Below, one piece after another: positions 11,549 through 22,791 of a stretch of 64,000 nucleotides of DNA. The notes beneath the pieces were generated by a model. It saw only the letters and a list, made by a program, of their open reading frames with translations. It was not told the origin of the DNA and did not search any database. The translations under genes were made by a program, and so were the position numbers. Numbering within the stretch: position 1 is the stretch's first letter; each line of letters starts with the position of its first letter. Source of the stretch: Reticulascus tulasneorum (lineage: Eukaryota; Ascomycota; Sordariomycetes; Glomerellales; Reticulascaceae); contig LSAX01000002.1 of NCBI GenBank assembly GCA_001557505.1, positions 1,612,001 to 1,676,000 of the forward strand, written 5' to 3'.

Positions 11549-13622
11549 CTAGCAGTTTCCACTGGTCCCTCCTGGCCCAATCCATGCATCATCCGTGGCC
11601 ACGCTCTCGGTAGTGTTACACGCAGGCACGGCCAATGTCCGGTTCGCCGTCTCGAACAGGAACCCCTGCCCACAGTCCTCCCGCCTGGCATACGTATAGC
11701 TGACGGTCTCGCCCGCCGTCATCTCGATCTCGACATACCACATGGGCCGCTCGGCGGTGTAGTTGCCCGCGCCCATGGGCGCCGCGTTGTTGATATCCCA
11801 CGCGCCGAGGTCGGTGCTGTTGCCGAGCACATACAGGTCCTCGCCGAAGTAGGTCGTGGCGTTGACGACGAAGGTCACGAGCACGCTGCAAGAGCCCGTG
11901 ACGTTCGGCGCGCCGGCGGCTATGGCGGGCGCGTACACTCCTGGCGTGGAGGTACCGGCGCAGGTTGCGGGCAGGTCGTGGGCGGAGGGGGCCCAGCTGG
12001 GGGGGTACTCGCCGGCGCGGCGCTCGGCCATGGTGACGAAGGCGGCATAGGACCAGGTCAGGTCGTGGGCGGAGAAGGGGTTGCCTGGGAGGGTCTTGTT
12101 GAACTGCTCGGAGAGGGATCCGTTGGAGGGCGTGAATTGCTGTCCGACGGCGACGAAGGAGTCGGCGTAGGCGGTTACTGCTGTTACAATCTTGGCAAAG
12201 TCGGAGTCTTTGTTGCATTTGCGGTACGTTTGAGCTGTTGCGGAGGGGTACAGGTCTGTGAAGAAGGAAAGGGAGGTGCTGTCTACCGTGATTGCGCGCT
12301 GCTCGTTCCATTGAGCCACGGCATCATAGAGAAACTCCGCTGCGCCGAAGGTGATGAGATACCATGGGTTCCCGCCGTAGTAAATATCCTCCGTGTACCG
12401 CCCAACAGCCACGCCTTCATTCTGCGGGATTCCCGCGTTGATGGGGTACACCGCCGGATCCCGGAACGCATCCACCCAGGCCTTGAAGCTCGCCAGGGCG
12501 CGGCTGTTGCACGGCTGGATGGTCGGGCTATCGCATGAGGCTTTGACGTCGAAAACGGAGATGGAGCCGAGCATGCTGTTTGCGTCCTTGCCGCTGCGTC
12601 CGTTATTGACGTTGGTGTTGGAGACGAAGTACTCCCCGTTCCAGTATGTCTGAAGAAAGCAGAGAACCTGCGGGGCTTGGTCGCAACCCGTGCAGGTGAC
12701 GCCGAGGGTGTTAGCTAGCTGGGCTCCTTCGATGAGGGAGCGGTATTGGTTCTGTGTGGTGAAGAAACTGGAGCCGAGGACTTCCTCCCAGAGGTCGAAG
12801 CCGGTTGCGTTCCTGCTAAGTATCAGCAATGATGTACTTCCTAGTTTTGGTACCAGGGCGTTATCGAAGAGCTCTCCGAGATGGACGCAAACCAGAGAAG
12901 TGCTTGCGAGAACCACTCTACCAAGGCGAACCGGGTAGAAAACAAAAATACTGGTTGAACACTTACCAATATTGGCCAACATAAGAGAGGTCATTCGCAA
13001 TGACCGGCCAGATAACCGACCTAGCCTTCTCCTCTTCTCCGTTCTCCACCAGCCAGTTGCAATACGTAATCAACGTGATGGCCCGCAAAGCAGGACCATC
13101 GCGCTGAGGTCGTCCCCAGGCACCGTTGAACCTCGTGCCATCGACATTGTACTTGGGCTCGCCCAAGCCGCGACCGGAGGGCAGAAACCCGCCAGACGGA
13201 TTGACCACCGTCTGCAGAACCGCCTGGGCGTGGTAGTAATCCTCGATGTAGACCTGGAGCTCCTCCCTGCCCAGGATGAACTCGTCCACCAGCATTTTCA
13301 TTGTCAATGCAGAGTCTCTCGACCAGGTAAAGAAGTCTGTCATTTATTAGATTCGTCTAGGTTCTGTTTCTGCTGCTCAAGGAATGGGGAATATTTGCAT
13401 ACAGTCTGGATTTTCCTTGGACGGACTAGCAACAACGAATCCGGCGTGAGCACCGGGCACCAGGGAACCATTGGGACCGATGTTGTTCAAGGCACCCTGA
13501 AGAGCAATGGGCCTTTCGGCAGCGATGAACTCGTCGAGCTGGTCATCCACAAGAAGCGCTGGAGCAGCATGGGCCCAAGCTACGAGCCCTACTAGCCCGA
13601 CAAGACACGATTTGAACGTCAT
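11549..13622 (-). CDS. glaA: secreted glucoamylase, GH15 + CBM20
   Basis: Exons 13622-13403, 13336-12967 and 12812-11549 (introns 66 and 154 nt), 617 aa, the usual glucoamylase length. Residues 1-19 are a signal peptide ending AWAHA. The first junction rebuilds NPDYFFTWSRDS, the hallmark GH15 start, and the second rebuilds GQYWNATGFDLWEEV. By comparison with the Aspergillus enzyme the catalytic acid is E206 (LWEE) and the base E432 (SLSEQ). A Ser/Thr-rich linker is nearly absent. Residues ~510-617 are a CBM20 starch-binding domain (LYVLGNSTDLGAWD, MWYVEIEM). The enzyme releases glucose from non-reducing ends of starch and maltodextrins outside the cell. A TATAAAGC box lies ~75 bp upstream (13703-13696). 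Cysteines and N-glycosylation sequons are frequent, as expected for export. Confidence 0.96.
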
Positions 13623-14735
13623 CCTGGTCGTATTATAGACTACACAGATCAGTACCTGCACGAAGATCGCAACTCTACAAGAGGTCCTGCCCCGGGCTTT
13701 ATACGAACACAGCCCAGCCCATCGGATTCCCTCCTAGTATAAGCTGACCGTGCCTTCTTCCCCTCATCTGCTCCAGTTGGCCAGTCGGCTCTGGGCCATA
13801 TGCACCTTGGGTAGCTCCGCGTAGGAGTTTTCTCATCGCCACCACCGGTCGTCGTCAGCCTCCCCCGGTTTTGAGCAGCTCAGCATGACCAGGGGATGGC
13901 CGATGGGACCTGAACCTCCAGAATTACAGGGGGGGAAATACCTACGCGGGCCGATTGTGGCGTCTTTGTGGGGAAGCTCCAGTGGTGTGGGGCCACGACG
14001 TCAGTGAGTTTGCGGGGTAACCTACCTAGCTTCAGCGGGGTAATTTTCACATGGATTCAGGCCATGGCGTTACATAACGTCTGGGGCTTCCAAAACTTCC
14101 TTCTCAGGCATGCAGGACATCTCTACAACGTGTAGAGGTCTGATCTGCTCTTTCTTATCTGCAGCACGCGGGCGCCGCAGACCTCGGATCGTGAAACTTC
14201 ACCAACCGCCGCTCTACCGACTGATCAGAAACAAAATATCGGCCAGAGATCCCAGCCCGCCTCCCCACAACAAAAAGGATCGTTGGCGTTGGGGGCATTG
14301 GCCCCGTTGCACCCCCCGCCCCGAACAAGTGTCAATTACGGGCGACTGCTCGGCCATATTCATCGCAGTTGCAGGCTTATGGCACCGAATATTTGACCGA
14401 CGGTTGGCACTAATTTATTTTACTTTGTGGCCTCCCTCGTTTATGCTCAGAAAAGGGCGTTGGAAGAATACTCTACGTGGCGTTGTGTATCATACTCCCT
14501 TGATAGAGTCAGGAAGTAAGCGTAACATTCAGGAGCAATCGATATGTGCCAGGCAACATGCCGATATTGAAGGGTAGTATGTTTGAGGGGAATCATAAAA
14601 AGAAAGCTTTTCCTCGCCTGATGGCTCTGGGCCGCCAAATACGGTCAGAGTTGAGAGCGTCCCTGAAAGCCCGCTTATAAAATCTGTGGTACCACCCATC
14701 CCAAAGCTCAGCTACCTACCTACCTACCCAACTAA
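13623..14735 (-). promoter_or_regulatory. glucoamylase promoter with CreA-type cluster and AmyR-type site
   Basis: The 1.1 kb upstream of the glucoamylase has five matches to the CreA consensus SYGGRG within 119 bp: 13968-13973, 13987-13992, 14012-14017, 14035-14040 and 14081-14086. A CCGN8CCG at 14206-14219 is the reverse complement of CGGN8CGG, one published AmyR site type. A TATA box is at 13696-13703. The sites are seen in the sequence; their use is inferred from Aspergillus amylase regulation. The distal end carries a TACC microsatellite (14712-14729) next to the neighbouring gene's stop codon. Open frames within it look non-coding. Confidence 0.55.
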
Positions 14736-17214
14736 CTAGTTATTGAATGCATTCCCTCCATCCTGTCCGGGATTGCCTATTAGACCCAATCCTCCGGCGC
14801 CATTGCCACCACCTATGTTAGGAAATCCCCCAAACCCTCCAAACCCAGGAAAGGTGTTCATATCATAGCCCTGCATCAGATAACTCCAGTCCATATCCCC
14901 TAGCTCGGACTCTTGCACCGGGGCGCCTATCGCTTGATTCGCCGGATCCACGGGCGGCGTCATCATCATCGCGTTCTCTTCAGCCATTGGCACCGCCTGT
15001 CCTATCTGGTTCGCATCCGATGGAGTCTTGGGGGCCTGCACCAGCGGCCCTTCCGTGATGTTCCGGCCCCGCTTCTTGCCCATCTTCTCAGCCCGCTGCC
15101 GCAGCTGGACAATCCAGCGAGGAGCCTGTACAAGCTTGCCTATTTGCCGCTCCCCTCTTTCGTGCGCGTCCCATGCTTTGATGAAGAGGCTGCCGAAGGC
15201 GATGTGCATTGGGCTGTGTATGTTGCTCATCAAGCCTCGCCGGTCGTGGTTCTCGGCAATGGCATCCCAAGCTCTCTCCACCATGGCGCCTGTAGTCCGT
15301 TGTCGCAGCTCGGTGACTAGAAACATGTATGCTGGGAACGGGAAGTGAAGGTAAGTGTACCACTTGTAGCCCTGCAAGCTGTCCGCGGATTGCACGACAT
15401 TGTCGTACTCAATCATCTGGATGGCCTCGAGAAACAGCGTATTTCGTTCGTGTTCATTCAGCGGATTGGCATCTCCGTTTCCGAGGCGGACGAGGAAGGC
15501 GATGACTCGCATCTTGCACAGGAACTGGCGGGTCATAGTGAGGGTGAAGAAGTGTAGCGGAATTCTCGCATCGCAATCCTTGAGATATGTGCCCTCGATG
15601 TGCGCGCAAAACCCTTCTAGAGTATACGCCGGCGATTCCTGGTTTGCAAGCCTGACCGTTGGGACGTTTGGTCTTGCATCCCCGGCTGCTGATGTTTCGT
15701 TCTCCCCATCCTTGGGCAAGTCCCTTGCACTGTCAGTGCTGACAGCCATTGCGAGCTCGAGTCGGGTGAGACAGAAGAGCATTTCGGTTGGCGCAGAATG
15801 AGGAGTCGGAGGCTCCTTGCCGTTGACATGCAGGTCTGTGTCGTTGATGTTCAGAGGCAGTCTGCAATCGCCGCCGGAGGAGAGTGCCGTCACTGTTGAG
15901 CCAGTCATCTCTCCGATCCGGCGATCGTAGCCGACCAATGTCCACCAAAGACGCCGCCTCTGTTCCACTTCGAACGGCGAGAGGCCGAAACTGGCTCCAT
16001 CACGGTGGAGACCCATTCGTTGTCCAATTCTTACTGCGATTCCGATCAAGCAGAAGATCTGTCGAGGATCGATATACATACGGATCGCGATCTAAGACCA
16101 GTTTAGCATACATCAATGTCCGAGCATTCAAGGGAGGAGGGCCCGTACCAGATAGAGCATGTATGCTTGAAGTACCATCATGTCGTTGGTGCGCATGAAG
16201 CCGGCATTGACCAGAGCTTGCTGGAGTGCTGCGTGAAACCTCGCCAACACAGATGGCTTCGGTTCATCGAACATCTTCTGGACTTCGTTGTCATCTAATG
16301 ACGTGACGGCCATCAGGTAGATGGCGAACATGAGGGTCTCGACCTCCTTGGGGACCTTGTCGAGTCTCGCACTAGCCTCAATAATCTGCCCCTGGACTGT
16401 GGGGATATGGGTAATCTTGAGCAATGGATTGACATTATTGATGTAGATCTGCCACAGCTGAAAGATTTGAATGGCAGAGGGATGCAGATGGCTAATGGGA
16501 ATGTTGCGAGAGCCGACGATGAATGGAAAGCCATCTTGGTTGTCATACATTTTATCAAAGGCATGGTGAATGGTTGAGCCATCAATCTCCTCCTCGGACG
16601 AGTCTCTGAGGAGTTCCTCACTGGCTCGAAACTAGACATGGGGTTAGGGCCATGGGCAAAGATAAGACAATAGATGAAACACAACAAACCTCTTTATGAA
16701 ATGGGAACCATTTGTGCGCCCTGGGAGGGGATTGAGTGTCAGCAACATTCATGCATATAAGCGGTAATCTGCCTTACTTGTCCGTATTGTTGTGCGACCT
16801 TCGGCTTGAGGAAGCCGAGGGAGACGTACTGCCTTCCGGGGACGTCTTGAGCCCCTCGAAATCATTCTCCAGCTCCGTCAGCTCGTCGATGGTGGACTGG
16901 TCGGAGATCTTGAAGTCGGAACCGATGCTCTCGAACTTGACGCCATTTTCGGTTAGCAGAGCCTCGTACTTCTTGAGCCTGTCCACCAGGTCCTTCTCCT
17001 GGAGTCGCTTCTTGCGCCTCCGCGGCGGCTGAGGGGGAATGACTCGGCACTCCACCCGAGCCTTCACGCAATTAGCACAGGGTTTATTCTTGTCACAGCG
17101 AACCTTGCGCTGCTGGCAAAGCACGCAGGACGTTCCCCTTGTGAGCTTCATGGCTGCCATGTCGGGTTCGAAGGGAGCCCTCGGAGGACCAGGAAACTGG
17201 TGTTCTCCCGACAT
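14736..17214 (-). CDS. Zn2Cys6 transcription factor with fungal_trans domain
   Basis: Exons 17214-16778, 16720-16690 (31 nt), 16631-16149 and 16091-14736, 768 aa; all three introns (57, 58 and 57 nt) keep phase. The zinc cluster is CVLCQQRKVRC-x5-C-x2-C-x6-C near residues 30-57, followed by a basic linker (PPRRRKKR) and a short coiled coil (LVDRLKKYEALL), the usual dimerisation element. The fungal_trans regulatory domain spans ~200-480, with NPLLKITHIPT and, across the last intron, AVRIGQRMGLHRDG and RRRLWW. The C-terminus is Gly/Asn-rich. It is divergent to an MFS exporter over a 1.18-kb shared promoter containing repeated CGGN2CCG elements, so it may control that transporter and itself. The glucoamylase lies downstream in the same direction, but sequence similarity to AmyR is not apparent. 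Confidence 0.92.
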
Positions 17215-18390
17215 GATTTATGGTTATGCGGACTCTGCCGTATCAATACAGTCCTGTGTCGGTTGATTAGGTTGACTCAGGGCCCGGCCTCGGATCCGAG
17301 GAGCGAGCTGCATGGAACGCCGTAGGGTATAGATTGGAAATGTCCCCAAAGTCCGTAATATAGGGGGAGACAACAGAATTTCCCGCCGTACGGCCTGCTA
17401 TGCGCGACCCAATAGTCCAGTGAGACTTTTGCTGGGGGAGTAGTAGTAGTCGGGTCTCTCGGTGAGTGGTAAAAAGATACCCGGGTATGCAAACTGCGAA
17501 CGTGTGCGACGATGTAGGGATGACCAGACGAACGAGAGTTCGAGAGACCACTACGCTGAAGTAGGTAAATGGATCACGGAAGCCAGTCGATGACTCGACA
17601 TATCTTGGCTACGTCTTGCAAACTCTTTGAGCCTCTTGCATCTTTCGGTTCCTGAGGCCGACGACAGGCAAACAAACAAACAACAGCAGTGACAGTCAGT
17701 GATGTCGACGAAGGGGGGGGCTTGCTGCCCGCCAAGTAAACGGAGGATCGAGGTCGGGCATGGGTCACCAAGTCCTGATACCCGCTCGGGACCGAGAGGT
17801 TGGAGAGATGGGATTGGCGGGGACTTGGGGATTTGGGGGCTACATCTGCCTGGCCAAAGCTTCTCGAAAGACAATGGTTGAATGGACAAGCTCCGGATAA
17901 TGTGCCAAGTCACGCTAGTCTCAAAATAGCGTGGCACCATTGTCGGTGACGGGTGGTGTTGTCTCGCTCCCGAATAAGCAGCATATTGCTCTGGACATCC
18001 CCATCGGTGATTGAGGTTTTTGGCGTCAAGGCACTTTAAGACACCCCGTCACTAGCAGATAATCTGGGCTTCAGCTGCAAATGACGGACCCGATGCAGAT
18101 CCTGTGGTATTTACGACCGGCAGAGGCTAAATTGTATATAATTTATACCATGGCCTCGTTCGCCGACTCCCCTCGCTCTCGACATGTAAGTCGGAGGCAC
18201 TTGGGTCGTAGTCCGGGCGAATCTCCGTAGCGCAGCTTATTGCCCTCTTCCCGATCAATTCCCAAGCTGGTTTCGCTCGCTACTCCCTGGGTTCCGTCTT
18301 TGTTGTTCATCTGAAGGGTTCCCACTGTCCAGCTTCAAACCATCTCTGCCCCCTCGAGCGCTGGCCCAGCAAATCCCGACTGCAGCCAAG
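17215..18390. promoter_or_regulatory. shared divergent promoter, regulator/MFS transporter
   Basis: The region contains three CGGN2CCG inverted half-site pairs: 17291-17298 inside a perfect 14-bp palindrome (17288-17301), 17787-17794 and 18085-18092. The first two share the longer form CTCGGNNCCGAG (17289-17300 and 17785-17796). Zn2Cys6 dimers bind inverted CGG triplets, so these are candidate operators for one or both flanking genes. Binding itself is inferred. No protein-coding gene is supported within the interval. Confidence 0.45.
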
Positions 18391-20500
18391 ATGTCCAATA
18401 CAACCTTGACAAATAAGGAGGGCGATGCTCGTCAAGAAAGCAAGAACCCCTTCCAGTCTGCCAATGGCTCCAAGACTACCCTAGCCACCAGAGATAGCCG
18501 GGATCAGATGGGCGAAAAGTCCGCTGTTCAGACGCCCGACATGTCGACTCCAGCTCTTCAAGAAAAGGAAAGCCAGGTGCCCCTATCACCAGGTCATCGC
18601 CGGATAGAATCAGCAGAGCTGTCTGATGTCGAGAACGGCCCGACTACCGGGCCACCGGCCGAGGTTGACGAGGCGGAGGAGAATTTCCAGCCAAAAAGTC
18701 TCAAGTTTTGGTTGATAATGTTCTCCAATTTCATCGCCATGTTCCTCGTCGCCCTGGATCGGACGATCATTGCGACGGCGATCCCTCGGATCACTGACGA
18801 GTTCCAAAGCCTGGGAGATATTGGCTGGTATGGATCGTCGTACATGTTGACCACCGCTGCGTCACAGTTGCTGTTTGGCAGAATCTACAAGTTCTACAAT
18901 CTCCGATGGTAAGTATTCTCCCCTAATAAAATGACCGTCTTCATGGGCTGACCATTAATGTTAGGGTGTTTCTGGGATGCATTGTGATATTCGAGGTTGG
19001 CTCGGTCATCTGCGGCGCCGCGCAGGACTCGCCGACGTTCATCACGGGCCGAGCGATCGCTGGTTTCGGTTCCGCAGGTATTTTCACAGGCGCCATGTTG
19101 GTCATGATTCCCATGGTGCCTCTGCACAAGCGACCGATGTTCCAAGGTGAGCTTGATTTCGACTGTTTTATTCGGGAATTGCCAATAACTGGGTCAATTT
19201 AGGTGTTTTCGGTATGGTTTTTGGCCTGGCTTCGGTCATTGGACCCCTGATTGGTGGTGGTTTCACCGGAACTGTGACATGGAGGTTAGTATCTCAGAAA
19301 GCAGCAAGAATCGGGAGTGGACTAACAGGTTCTCAGATGGTGCTTTTACATGAATCTGCCCATCGGCGGTGCCGCGTTCGTCTTCCTGTTCTTCATGCTG
19401 AAGCCGCCGAAGCAGATTTACGAACCGGCGTCCTTCGTGCAGCACATTGCACGCTTGGATCCGCTGGGGACTTTCTTCTTTCTTCCGTCGATCGTATCTC
19501 TTTTGTTGGCGCTGCAGTGGGGTGGTGCGACGTATGCGTGGGATGATGGCCGAATCATCGGCCTCTTCGTGGTTTTCGGAGTTGCGTTTGTCGCGTTTGC
19601 GGCTGTCCAGGTGTTCATGCCCAAGACAGCGACCGTCCCGGTCAAAATCATCACTCAGAGAAGCATGCTCGCTGGTGCTTTCTTCATGTTCTTCCTAGCT
19701 GGGTCGATGATGTTGGCCATCTACTACTTGCCTCTGTGGTGTGAGTTAACCTCCGTGTATCGAACATACACCCTCAGCTGACGTCCGGATTAGTCCAAGT
19801 TGTACAAGGAGCCGATCCTGTGAAGTCAGGTATCTTTACGATTCCCCTCGTTCTCAGCATCGTGGTCTCTTCGATTATTGGTGGTGGAATGACGCAAAAG
19901 ATCGGGTACTATGTTCCCTCCATGATTCTCTGCCCCTGCATCATGGCAGTCGGACAAGGCCTCATGAGCACCTTCCAGCCCGACACGGACACGGCCCACT
20001 GGATTGCGTATCAGTTCCTGACGGGTTTCGGACTCGGATTTGGGATGCAGACCGTCGGACTCGCTGTGCAGACGGTTCTGCCCAGGGAAGATGTGTCAAC
20101 AGGTATCGCCATCAGCTTCTTCGGTCAGCAACTCGGGGCCGCCATCTTCATCTCCGTCGGTCAAGCGATTCTGAGCAACCTGTTGGTATCCAGACTGTCA
20201 GGGGTTCCGGGCCTGCACCCCGAGGGCATCGTCAACAGTGGTGCTACGGATTTGCACACCATTGTGCCTGATCAGTACTACGATATGGTGGTAGAGGCAT
20301 ACAACTACGCATGTACACGAATCTTCCTGGCAGGCATGGGACTGGCCCTCGCCACTCTAGTCTGCGCCTTCTGCATGGAATGGCGAAGCATCAAGAAGGG
20401 CAAGCAAAAGGGGCCACAAGCGGGAGAAGCAGGGGAGAAGAATCAACGGCCTGCGAGCAACGAGCAAGGGTCGGGCCCTGCATTTGATGACAGAAAATGA
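18391..20500 (+). CDS. MFS exporter, DHA2 (14-TM) type
   Basis: Exons 18391-18908, 18965-19146, 19203-19284, 19337-19740 and 19794-20500, 630 aa; introns are 52-56 nt and all keep phase. After a ~105-residue hydrophilic N-terminus come the hydrophobic segments, starting [29 protein letters not shown]. The motif [10 protein letters not shown], the conserved [10 protein letters not shown] loop, [11 protein letters not shown] and antiporter motif C ([12 protein letters not shown]) identify the drug:H+ antiporter DHA2 family that exports drugs and secondary metabolites across the plasma membrane. The C-terminal tail is Lys/Gln-rich and cytoplasmic. It shares a promoter with a Zn2Cys6 regulator, a typical self-resistance or detoxification pairing; no biosynthetic enzyme is adjacent, so the substrate is unknown. 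Confidence 0.93.
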
Positions 20501-22791
20501 CGAGTTTGGGGGTTAGAGCATAGACAGAAATAGCCCTTCACAAAAGGCGTTGGACGGACATAGGTATAACCATAGTAACGACCTACCTAATAGATGATAA
20601 CTTATGACACTGCATGGAGGGATTCACGGGCCATTGTGATTTGCGAAAGCCGGAGTTGCACGTCAACGAGATAGGCTATTGAAAGGGCCCGGCAATCAAA
20701 AGGGTAGATCGCATTGCTCTGGTTGGCTACTGCTGACGCCAGCCAAACCCGAGCTACATAATCACTGACAAGGTCCATCACGCTCTTATTACTGGAAACA
20801 GAGGGGGGTCCACTTTCATGGCGTCAATCCCGGTTGGTTGGCAGGCACTCGTGCAGCTGGATACGGAGCGAGGTTGATTTTGCCCACCTCGTAGAACCAT
20901 TCGGTCAAGTCTGCCGAGGAGCTATATTGGGAAGGAAATGATGTTGAATAAGTGCTGGGCCTACCGGTGCTGTCCTTCCCGGCATTAGCTCTTTGTACTG
21001 TGAGACACTGCCTAGATGCCATGGACTTCGTCAAGTCCTGAGCACTCTTTTGGCATGCTTTCCAAGGGCGCGCAGGCCTGAGTGGTAGATGCGCACGATG
21101 CGGACGCGGAAACGACAGAGCGTTCTAGTTCTCGTCGTTGTTATTACTACTACTACGTAGACGCCACAATGTGTTCCAGATCTGCATCGGGAGACCTGCC
21201 AAACAACTCGAACGGAAGTTGGGACGGCCGAGACAGCGAATGAGACGGCCGCCATCGTATTCCACAGTCCCTGCACAAACGTCCCCTTGGCGTAAGCTAG
21301 GAGCAAGCCCAGTGACGTTACTCTGCAACCTTCCAGTAAGAAGTTCACCCATGAGCTACATGGCCGCATCAGGACAAATTAACATGTAATTGCGACTTGG
21401 CGCCTTATTAGATCTCAATGACCAGGCCTTGGTAGATAGGGCTGTGTATTGTTCCAGTCCCAGGTTCCACGGGATGGCCCAATTTGCAAGGCAGCATCCA
21501 GTCCCGCCTCAAGCCTGAGCACTAGGCGCAGCGGGCGCCCGGGAATCTCGAGGCTCAATCTTGATGCGAACGATAGAAGTAAGTGCAAACATTGTCTCTA
21601 GGGACTTGGTTTATCCGCCGGTAGCCTTTCGGGACGAACTTGCCGGTGTTGTTTGGTGGCCCTTTGGTTCACGTCTTCTCTTGGTGTCTCGCTCTGCAGA
21701 AACTTGAGATTGGGAGTTGGGGCCTCCACGATCCAGAGCAGCCTCTTTGCTAATTAGGGCTAAGTGAATTCAATGTTATTCCCTTCTTCGAGCAAGGCTC
21801 GGCGAATACTCGACTCGGAGACTCTGGAGGTTCGGTGTGTGCCCATGTGCTTGCTAATCAGATACATGAATGTTGCATAGCGATTGATCGCCTACCATCG
21901 AGGAATAATTAGTCAGGAAACTGAGGTGGATATATGCGTATTGATGACACCCTAGCGCCGCTTCTCGGTCCTTTATTCGTTCATTAAATCAAGCTGTGAT
22001 CGATCTCGCAAGGGCCCCCGTCGGTCCAGGGATGAATGAAGGGATGGCTCGAAATTAGAGTTATGGCCCAGCAGTTAAGGTCGTGTAACTCCGGGCCGGG
22101 GGTTTTGCTACGTAGCACTATGGGTATCTGGTTTGCCCACCCGTGATAGCCTACCACTTCGGATACCTTATTTCAGAGTTGATAGACCTCACGTAATTAG
22201 TTCCAACGGCCAACAGGGGCTCGTACAGCTGTAGGGCATGGCACTTGGCGGCCTGTGTGGGGGAACTTGACTTGCCACTGGACGCTTCTGCCGGAGTGAG
22301 GTTAGCGAACAGCCCCAGCTTAGGGGTATGTCCCCTGTACATAACTTGGATGTGGAGTTACCCACCCTGCAGCCCTACCTCTATGTATTCTGCTGTGCAT
22401 GCAGAGTCGGCCGCTCCGCCCTTCTTACTCATCGATCTCCAAGTAGAAGTGGGAGACTTGAGGACCAGGCCCGTCAACCACCTTGTGCACTCGTATTTTG
22501 CCCAATATCGAAACCGGATAACCTGCCGCCTAACTAGTTTGCATTGTACATCTATCTACCTTGAACTTGAACCCCCTACCTTGAACTTGAACCCCCTGAT
22601 GACCATGATGGTGGGCAGGTATCCACCCTCCTCTCCGGGTCACTTGGTGGGACCGGAGACGGAAGCACTTCGTATAAGTAATGACGGGCCAAAGCAACTG
22701 AGGCACACGCCGTGCTTGGTTTCGAGAGCGAACGAGCTTCCATTTCTTTCCCTCTGTATTTCTTGCAGTCCATATCCTGCCATCATCCAGT
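20501..22791. other. 2.3-kb gene-free stretch
   Basis: No coding gene could be supported. It holds a short run of TAC/GTA triplets near 21147-21160 and a 20-bp perfect tandem duplication at 22558-22597. The last part is the presumed promoter of the downstream Zn2Cys6 gene. Open frames on both strands are short and lack protein-like composition. Confidence 0.5.
22558..22597. repeat. 20-bp tandem duplication
   Basis: Two perfect, head-to-tail copies of a 20-bp unit (22558-22577 and 22578-22597), each containing TTGAACTTGAACC, which is itself two TTGAAC half-units. It lies ~195 bp upstream of the Zn2Cys6 gene start. Confidence 0.9.

Noticed and set aside
14110..14577. 155-codon open frame in the glucoamylase promoter
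   Set aside because: Lies over the regulatory region, ATG context poor, and no protein-like features.
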